From the NCBI RefSeq assembly GCF_003001815.1, contig NZ_PVMZ01000029.1, forward strand, positions 1-64,000: 64,000 nt of DNA, in the 5' to 3' direction. Within the stretch, counting starts at the first letter, position 1, and each line of letters begins with the position of its first letter. A program made the position numbers and the translations under genes. Origin of the DNA: Actinoplanes italicus (lineage in GTDB: Bacteria > Actinomycetota > Actinomycetes > Mycobacteriales > Micromonosporaceae). The notes under the pieces are model-generated. The model saw nothing but the letters and a program-made list of their open reading frames with translations. It made no database searches and was not told the DNA's origin. Shown in pieces: positions 58,890 to 64,000 of the stretch.

Positions 58890-59000
58890 TCAGATGCCGA
58901 GCTCGCCCGTGCCGGCGCCGGCCGTGACGATCGACTTCACGTTGGCCGCGGTGTCGAGCGTGCAGGCGTACGAGATGGCCTTGACCGTGCCGTTGACCTG
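58890..59000 (-). pseudogene. Possible remnant of a secreted protein's C-terminus
   Basis: In one minus-strand frame the stretch just before 58890 reads VNGTVKAISYACTLDTAANVKSIVTAGAGTGELGI and a stop. It has the look of natural protein, unlike its frame upstream, which is shadow of the histidine kinase gene. It may be what is left of a deleted gene between the SGNH and kinase genes. Confidence 0.3.
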
Positions 59001-59013
59001 GGGACGGCGGAGC

Positions 59014-61071
59014 TCAGAGGACGGGGGCGGGGGTGCCGGCCTCGGTGGCGGCGGGCAGTGCGGTGCGGGGTGTGCAGGGCAGGGAGAGCACGAACATCGC
59101 GCCGCGCGGCTGGTTGGGTCGGTACTCGATGGTGCCGCCGGAGGCTTGGGCCAGGCGGGCCACGAGGTAGAGGCCGAGACCGGTGCCCGGTTTGGTGGTG
59201 GCCACACCGGTGTCGGCCCGGGTGAAGCGCTCGAACAGGTGCGGGACGAACGCGGCCGGTACGCCCTCGCCGTGGTCACCGACCTTGACGAGGACCCGGT
59301 CGCGGTCGGGACGGACCGTCACGTTGATCGGCGGGGCTCCGTACTTGACCGCGTTGGCCAGCAGGTTGCCCAGCAGCAGCGCGAGGTGGACCGGGTCAGC
59401 GGTGGCCATCGCCTGGTCCGGGGCGGTGACGGTGACGCCCTGGGCGGTGTCGTAGCCCTGGGCGGTGACGGCCTGCCGGGCGGCGTGCGCGACGTCGAGC
59501 CGGACCGGGCGGGCGGTGAGGGCCCCGGCGTCCAGCTGGGCGAGCGTGAGGATCTCGCTGACCAGCTGTTCGGCCCGGTGGCCACCGGTGGTCATGCGGC
59601 GCAGGTAGTGCCGGCGGGTCTCGTCCGGCATGTCGGTCCAGTCGTCGAGCAGCATCTCCCCGGCCGAGACGATGGTGGTGAGCGGCTGGCGTACGTCGTG
59701 ACTGAGCATGGCCATGAAGTCGGCCATCTGCTCGTTGGCGTGCTCGAGGCGTTCGGCGTGGCGGGCCAGTTCGGCGGCGTCCTCGCGGCGGGCGCGTTCC
59801 AGCATGCGGCGTTCGGTCACGTCGATGATCTGCGTGGCGAAGTACTGGTTGCGGCCCTCCTCGTCGCGCAGCAGACCCGCCGTGATCACCACCTCGACCG
59901 GATGGCCGTCGTCGTGGACGTAGCGTTTCTCCATGTCGAAGCCGTCGATCCGGCCGGACAGGCAGTCGCGGATGCACCGCTGGCAGGATTCCAGGTCGTC
60001 GGGGTGGGTGATCTCGGCGAAGTTGACGCCCACCAGCCTGGCCTCGGAACGGCCGAGCATGTTGCACAGGGCCGGGTTGACCCGCAGGAACCGGCCGTCG
60101 AGGTCGGCCACGGCCATGCCGATGCGCGAGTTGTCGAACAATTTGCGGAACCGCTGCTCGGTGGAGTGCAGCTCACGGCGGTTGCGGCGGGCCCGGGCGG
60201 TGGCCGCGACGACGAGCAGGCCGACGCCGGAGGCAGTGAACAGCGCGGCCCGTCCGGCGGCGCGGCTACCGGCGGTGTTGGCGAACAGCACGTCCTCGGG
60301 CACGGCGGCCGACAACCGCCACGGGGTGCCCTGCACATGTAGCGAGGTGTATCGCCACCACTGGTCGCCCGCCCGGTACCGGCCCTCGTCGGCGCCGCGC
60401 AGGGCGGCTGACAGGGTGGGCTCCTCGTTGGCCAGCAGGGCGACGTTCTCGGCACGGTCCTGGTTGGTGGCGACGATGGCGTCCGAGGTGTCCACCAGCT
60501 GCACCCGCACCTGGTCCAGGGTGATGGCGTTCTTGAGGTAACCGGCGATCGGGCCCTTGCCGACGGCCACCGCGCCGGAGAAGACGCGCAGGCCGTACGG
60601 CGTCTCGAACGGCACGGCGAACGCGACGACCGGCAGCCCGCGCGCGGCCGAGGCCACCACCGGGGAGACCGCGGGCCGGAGGTCGTGCACCGCGGTCCAC
60701 AGATGCGGGTAACGGTCGGCGAGGGGTTCGCCCAGCAGAGCCGGGTTCGACGGGATGACCCGCAGAAGCCGGCCCTCGCTGTCGAGCAGCACGGCCGCCG
60801 GGTAGCCGAAGCCGCCGACCGAGCGGGTGAAGTCACGCTGGCTGACGACCTCGTCGGTGAGGAACGCCATGGCCTGGGTGCGTTCCCGCTCGATCAGGTC
60901 CTTGACGGTGCTCTCGACCAGGTTGGCGGTCAGGCCGACGCGGTCGTGGTAGCGGTCGATGACCCCCTGCTTGGTGGTGAGCTCGACCCAGAGGAGCGCG
61001 CCCGCGCCGAGGCAGGTCAGTACCAGCCACACCGCGAACGGCGCGGCCAGGAACCGCAAACCCGTCCGCAT
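59014..61071 (-). CDS. Sensor histidine kinase with extracytoplasmic sensor and PAS domain
   Basis: A 685-residue hybrid-free kinase. Helix 1 is LAAPFAVWLVLTCLGAGALLWV, then a large dCache-like outer domain (DFTRSVGGFGYPAAVLLDSEGRLLRV), helix 2 near 280, PAS/PAC (FRKLFDNSRIGMAVADLDGRFLRVNPALCNMLG), then HisKA with phospho-acceptor His near 457 (MLSHDVRQPLTTI) and an HATPase with N-box LLGNLLANAVKYG and G-box GTGLGLYLVARL. No response regulator gene is next to it. Together with the Cache and GntR genes upstream it probably senses a solute imported by the adjacent PotA system. Confidence 0.92.
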   Translation of the reverse strand: MRTGLRFLAAPFAVWLVLTCLGAGALLWVELTTKQGVIDRYHDRVGLTANLVESTVKDLIERERTQAMAFLTDEVVSQRDFTRSVGGFGYPAAVLLDSEGRLLRVIPSNPALLGEPLADRYPHLWTAVHDLRPAVSPVVASAARGLPVVAFAVPFETPYGLRVFSGAVAVGKGPIAGYLKNAITLDQVRVQLVDTSDAIVATNQDRAENVALLANEEPTLSAALRGADEGRYRAGDQWWRYTSLHVQGTPWRLSAAVPEDVLFANTAGSRAAGRAALFTASGVGLLVVAATARARRNRRELHSTEQRFRKLFDNSRIGMAVADLDGRFLRVNPALCNMLGRSEARLVGVNFAEITHPDDLESCQRCIRDCLSGRIDGFDMEKRYVHDDGHPVEVVITAGLLRDEEGRNQYFATQIIDVTERRMLERARREDAAELARHAERLEHANEQMADFMAMLSHDVRQPLTTIVSAGEMLLDDWTDMPDETRRHYLRRMTTGGHRAEQLVSEILTLAQLDAGALTARPVRLDVAHAARQAVTAQGYDTAQGVTVTAPDQAMATADPVHLALLLGNLLANAVKYGAPPINVTVRPDRDRVLVKVGDHGEGVPAAFVPHLFERFTRADTGVATTKPGTGLGLYLVARLAQASGGTIEYRPNQPRGAMFVLSLPCTPRTALPAATEAGTPAPVL

Positions 61072-61096
61072 ATTTCCGACTATGGCACTGCTTTGC

Positions 61097-61798
61097 CTAG
61101 GACCAGGTCAGGACCGTCAAAGGCAGCGTGCCGCACGGCGTCAGATCGACCCCGCCGGGCAGGGTGAGCGGTGTGTGCTCCAGCAGTGCGGTACGGATCT
61201 CGGCGTCCCGGATCAGGGAACCGGCCAGGTGCTGGGCGGTCGTGCCGGCGACCACCCGGCCGTGCGTGTTGACCAGCGCCGCCGGGCTGCCGACCGCGCG
61301 CAGGGCGGGGCGTACCGCGCGTTCGAAGTCGGCCACGAACACGTCCGCGCCGGCGATCCCGGCGAACCGGCCGTCCTCGATGATCGGGACGGTGAAGGTG
61401 AGCGCGTACTGCTCGGCGCAGACGTAGTCCACGTACGGGCCGGTCACGTGGCGGCGGCCGGTGTCGCGGGGGACGGCGAACCACGGCTGGCGGCCCAGGT
61501 CGACGAAGGTGTCGCTGGCCGGGTCGAGGTCCAGGACGAGCTGGGTGCGCTGGGCCGGGTCGGCGCCCATCCACCACTCCAGCTCCTGCGGGCGGCCCGC
61601 GGTGATCACCCCGGCGCCGCTGATCAGGCCGCCGAGCGCGGCGATCACGTGTGGCCGCAGGCCGGCCAGATCACGGTTTCCCTGAAAGCGGCGGCGCAGT
61701 TCGTCGGCGGTGGCGAAGGCGTGCTCGGCGATCTGTTCGGTCAGGGCTGCGGCTGCTGTTTCATGGGTGGTCGTACGTCCCATGGGACCCGCCTTCAC
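61097..61798 (-). CDS. Soluble Cache (PDC-like) domain protein
   Basis: A 233-residue protein with a Cache-type sensor fold (DTFVDLGRQPWFAVPRDTGRRHVTGPYVDYVCAEQYALTFTVPIIEDGRFAGIAGADVFVADFERAV) and a helical lead. It has no signal peptide, no membrane segment and no output domain, so it should be cytoplasmic, unlike most Cache sensors. Its GTG overlaps the GntR stop by 4 bp (GTGA), so the two are made together; it may deliver a ligand signal to the regulator. Start MGRTTT at 61783 is an alternative. Confidence 0.75.
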   Translation of the reverse strand: MKAGPMGRTTTHETAAAALTEQIAEHAFATADELRRRFQGNRDLAGLRPHVIAALGGLISGAGVITAGRPQELEWWMGADPAQRTQLVLDLDPASDTFVDLGRQPWFAVPRDTGRRHVTGPYVDYVCAEQYALTFTVPIIEDGRFAGIAGADVFVADFERAVRPALRAVGSPAALVNTHGRVVAGTTAQHLAGSLIRDAEIRTALLEHTPLTLPGGVDLTPCGTLPLTVLTWS

Positions 61799-62517
61799 TG
61801 CTCGATCAGCGTCAGGTGCAGGGTGACCAGGCGCTCGACGGCCTTCTCGATGTGTTCCTCGGTGAGCTGCCGGGCCAGGTCGCCGTCGCCCGCCGCGATG
61901 GCGGCCGTGATCGCCCTGTGGTCGGCGTGCGGATCATATGCGCGGTCGTCGCTCGGGAGAACCGGCGACCACAGCAGTGTTCCCAATTCGGTAGCGAAGC
62001 GCACCTCCTCGCGGGCCAGTCGTGCGGACTGTGCGACAGCTGCCACCTCGAGGTGGTACGCCCGCTCCATCCGGTGCAGCGGACCGGCGACGTCGGCGTC
62101 GACCTCCTCGATGCGCAGGATGTCGTCGGCGTCGGCCCGCTGGGCGGCCAGCCGTGCGGCGGCGCCCGCGATCGCCGCGTAGTGGTCGGTGGTGTCGCGC
62201 AGGTTGGGCAGGCTCAGCTCGGCGACGCGGGTGCGCAGCCCGCCGCCGGACGGGGCACGCACGAAACTGCCGCCGCCACGCCCGCGGCGGGTCTCCACCA
62301 GGTTCTTGTGCCGCAGGGCGACCAGGGCTTCGCGGACGGTCACCCGGGAGACGCCGAACTGCGCGGCCAGGTCGGCCTCGCTGGGCAGCTGTTCGGCGTC
62401 GGTGAGCAGCCCGAACGTGATGGCGTCGGTGAGCCGCCGGACCACGGTCTCGGCGCGGCTGTGCGGATCCAGCGGTGCGAACACCACGGATCGCCCGCTG
62501 GCTCGGCCCGTCTCCAT
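61795..62517 (-). CDS. GntR family regulator, FCD (FadR-like) subfamily
   Basis: A 240-residue repressor. Winged helix: ETVVRRLTDAITFGLLTDAEQLPSEADLAAQFGVSRVTVREALVALRHKNLVETRRGRGGGSFV. The C-terminal all-helical FCD domain carries metal ligand candidates (HRMERAYHLEVAAVA, DPHADHRAITAAI). It is divergent from the PotA-like gene and very likely represses it through the CTTTAAAG dyad in that promoter. Confidence 0.92.
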   Translation of the reverse strand: METGRASGRSVVFAPLDPHSRAETVVRRLTDAITFGLLTDAEQLPSEADLAAQFGVSRVTVREALVALRHKNLVETRRGRGGGSFVRAPSGGGLRTRVAELSLPNLRDTTDHYAAIAGAAARLAAQRADADDILRIEEVDADVAGPLHRMERAYHLEVAAVAQSARLAREEVRFATELGTLLWSPVLPSDDRAYDPHADHRAITAAIAAGDGDLARQLTEEHIEKAVERLVTLHLTLIEQ

Positions 62518-62566
62518 GTCCTTGATTCTTCCGCACGGCTGTTTACGCGCTGGTTACCGGGCTGTC

Positions 62567-62595
62567 TTGACCTTTAAAGTCTGACGCCATACGTT
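62567..62595 (+). promoter_or_regulatory. Promoter TTGACC-N17-TACGTT with CTTTAAAG dyad
   Basis: -35 TTGACC (62567-62572), 17-bp spacer, -10 TACGTT (62590-62595). The palindrome CTTTAAAG (62572-62579) lies between them and is a likely operator. It drives the PotA-PotD-like unit from about 62602. Confidence 0.6.
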
Positions 62596-62637
62596 TTCGG
62601 CACCGCTCTCAGGGACTTCTCAGAAGGTGCTCTCCAC

Positions 62638-63669
62638 GTGACCGATTCCTCTGACCCGGCGATCCGGCTCACCGGGCTCCGCAAGTCGTTCGGCGCCGTC
62701 GACGCGGTGGCCGGCATCGACCTCGACATCGCCGACGGCGAGTTCTTCTCGATGCTCGGCCCGTCCGGCTCCGGCAAGACGACCGTGCTGCGGATGATCG
62801 CCGGATTCGAGCTGCCCACCGCCGGGACCGTCCATCTCGGAGGCCGGGACGTCACCCGGCTGGCGCCGTTCGAGCGCGACGTCAACACGGTCTTCCAGGA
62901 CTACGCGCTGTTCCCGCACATGAGCGTGCTGGAGAACGTCGAGTACGGGCTGAAGGTTCGCGGCGTCAAACGGGCCGAACGCCGCAGGCGGGCCGAGGAG
63001 GCGCTGGCCGGCGTGCGGCTCGAGGGCTTCGGCGCACGCCGTCCGGCGGCGATGTCCGGCGGGCAGCGGCAACGCGTGGCCCTGGCCCGGGCGCTGGTCA
63101 ACCGGCCCAAGGTGCTGCTGCTCGACGAACCGCTCGGCGCGCTCGACCTGAAACTGCGCGAGCAGATGCAGGTGGAGCTCAAGGCCATCCAGCGGGAGGT
63201 CGGCATCACCTTCGTCTTCGTCACCCACGACCAGGACGAGGCCCTCACCATGAGCGACCGGGTCGCGGTCTTCGAAACGGGGCGCATCGCGCAGGTCGGA
63301 ACACCCGAGGAGGTGTACGAGCGTCCGGCGAGCTCCTTCGTCGCGGGCTTCGTCGGCACGTCCAACGTGTTCACCGGTGCCGCCGCCGCGGCACTCGTCG
63401 GACGGCAGGGCACTTTCTCCGTACGCCCGGAGAAGATCTTGATCTCTGACGACTCCGGTCCGGAAGGCACCGTCGCCGAGGTCGTCTACGCGGGACCCGT
63501 CACCAGGTACGTCGTCGACCTCGACGCGGGCAGTCGTGTCGTGGTCGTCGCCCAGAACCGCCACAGCGGCGCGCCGCTGGTCGCCCGTGGTCATCGCGTC
63601 CGCCTGTCCTGGCACGACGAGCACATCGTCGAGATCCCCTCTGCAACGAAGGAGACCGCGCATGCGTAG
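62638..63669 (+). CDS. potA: ABC transporter ATP-binding protein (PotA-like)
   Basis: A 343-residue importer ATPase for spermidine/putrescine-type or similar substrates. Walker A is LGPSGSGKTTVL, Q-loop NTVFQDYALFPHMSVLENVEYGLK, signature MSGGQRQRVALARAL, Walker B VLLLDEPLGALDLKL, H-loop FVTHDQDEALTMSDR. The C-terminal TOBE domain follows (SVRPEKILI...VVYAGPVTRYVVDL). DQDEALTMSDRVAVF is typical of PotA. The GTG at 62638 is the natural start; its stop overlaps the next gene by 8 bp. Confidence 0.93.
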   Translation: MTDSSDPAIRLTGLRKSFGAVDAVAGIDLDIADGEFFSMLGPSGSGKTTVLRMIAGFELPTAGTVHLGGRDVTRLAPFERDVNTVFQDYALFPHMSVLENVEYGLKVRGVKRAERRRRAEEALAGVRLEGFGARRPAAMSGGQRQRVALARALVNRPKVLLLDEPLGALDLKLREQMQVELKAIQREVGITFVFVTHDQDEALTMSDRVAVFETGRIAQVGTPEEVYERPASSFVAGFVGTSNVFTGAAAAALVGRQGTFSVRPEKILISDDSGPEGTVAEVVYAGPVTRYVVDLDAGSRVVVVAQNRHSGAPLVARGHRVRLSWHDEHIVEIPSATKETAHA

Positions 63670-64000
63670 CGGAAGAATAGTCATGGCGGCGCTGGCCGCC
63701 GGGGTGCTCACCCTGGCCGGATGCGGCGATGGCGGATCGAGTGGGTCCACCGGCTCCGGTCCCGGCGGGCTGTCCGTCCCGAAGATCGACAAGCTGGCGT
63801 CGCTCGGTGCCGGTGAGGGCACCGTCAACGTCGTCTCCTGGGCCGGATACGTCGAGGACGGCAGCACCGACAAGGCCGTCGACTGGGTGACCGGCTTCGA
63901 GTCCGAGACCGGCTGCCAGGTCAACAACAAGATCGCCGGTACGTCCGACGAGATGGTCGCGCTCATGAAGACCGGCGAGTACGACGTGGTGTCGGCCTCC
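63662..64000 (+). CDS. potD: Extracellular solute-binding lipoprotein (PotD-like), cut by window end
   Basis: First 113 residues of a lipoprotein: signal sequence and lipobox LAAGVLTLAGCGDGG, then VNVVSWAGYVEDGSTDKAVDWVTGFESETGCQVNNKIAGTSDEMVALMKTGEYDVVS, the polyamine/iron-type binding protein start. The rest and the permeases lie beyond the window. ATG 63662 overlaps the potA stop. Confidence 0.9.
   Translation, partial: MRSGRIVMAALAAGVLTLAGCGDGGSSGSTGSGPGGLSVPKIDKLASLGAGEGTVNVVSWAGYVEDGSTDKAVDWVTGFESETGCQVNNKIAGTSDEMVALMKTGEYDVVSAS

Overview
The window is high-GC actinobacterial chromosome. An RbpA homologue behind a SigR-type promoter, a SAM-IV riboswitch, a polyprenol-phosphate-mannose synthase overlapping apolipoprotein N-acyltransferase, a DinB/maleylpyruvate-isomerase-like protein and many TANNNT-6/7-ATG (leaderless) gene starts all point to Actinobacteria. 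A Micromonosporaceae genome such as Actinoplanes or a relative is the best guess, but that is inference. No rRNA, tRNA, IS element, prophage or CRISPR array was recognised.

Layout. 1-12.6 kb is mixed housekeeping and accessory: the end of GlgX, a MerR/VOC pair, a GH32-fold protein lacking its catalytic motifs, a ChaB protein, a DacB-type PBP4, a SAM-IV riboswitch in front of a GNAT gene, a secreted HNH nuclease, a methyltransferase, a vanadium haloperoxidase beside a protein built of four tandem repeats, a GGDEF protein and an SfnB-type flavoprotein. 12.6-18.0 kb is a minus-strand run (MFS, 5'-3' exonuclease, membrane GGDEF-EAL protein). 18.1-22.7 kb pairs an FtsX-type ABC exporter with a divergent two-component system. 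22.7-26.2 kb has an acyl-CoA dehydrogenase, an anchored protein, an Lrp regulator and an APH-like kinase.

26.3-37.1 kb is a tightly coupled Rhs toxin cassette: a secreted DNRLRE/LamG protein, a 2123-residue Rhs protein with a probable PD-(D/E)xK nuclease tip, and a DUF4253 candidate immunity gene, closed by a 19-bp terminator stem. 37.1-40.9 kb carries an AlaA-like aminotransferase, a TetR/DinB pair, a methyltransferase and CsbD.

40.9-48.9 kb is a lysine degradation cluster of the kind known from fermenting anaerobes: kamA divergent from kdd, an amidohydrolase, kamD, kamE, kal and a MutL-like reactivase, with no kce or CoA transferase in the window. Then come a candidate intergenic RNA, lnt-ppm1, fxsA, and a 1.2-kb non-coding region with a 21-copy 16-bp tandem repeat and two related hairpins.

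53.6-58.9 kb holds rbpA, a Cys/His-headed coiled-coil protein, an SDR, a DoxX/TetR divergent pair and an SGNH lipoprotein. 59.0-64.0 kb is a transport and sensing locus: a PAS histidine kinase, a soluble Cache protein and a GntR/FCD regulator facing a PotA-PotD-like ABC system cut by the window end.
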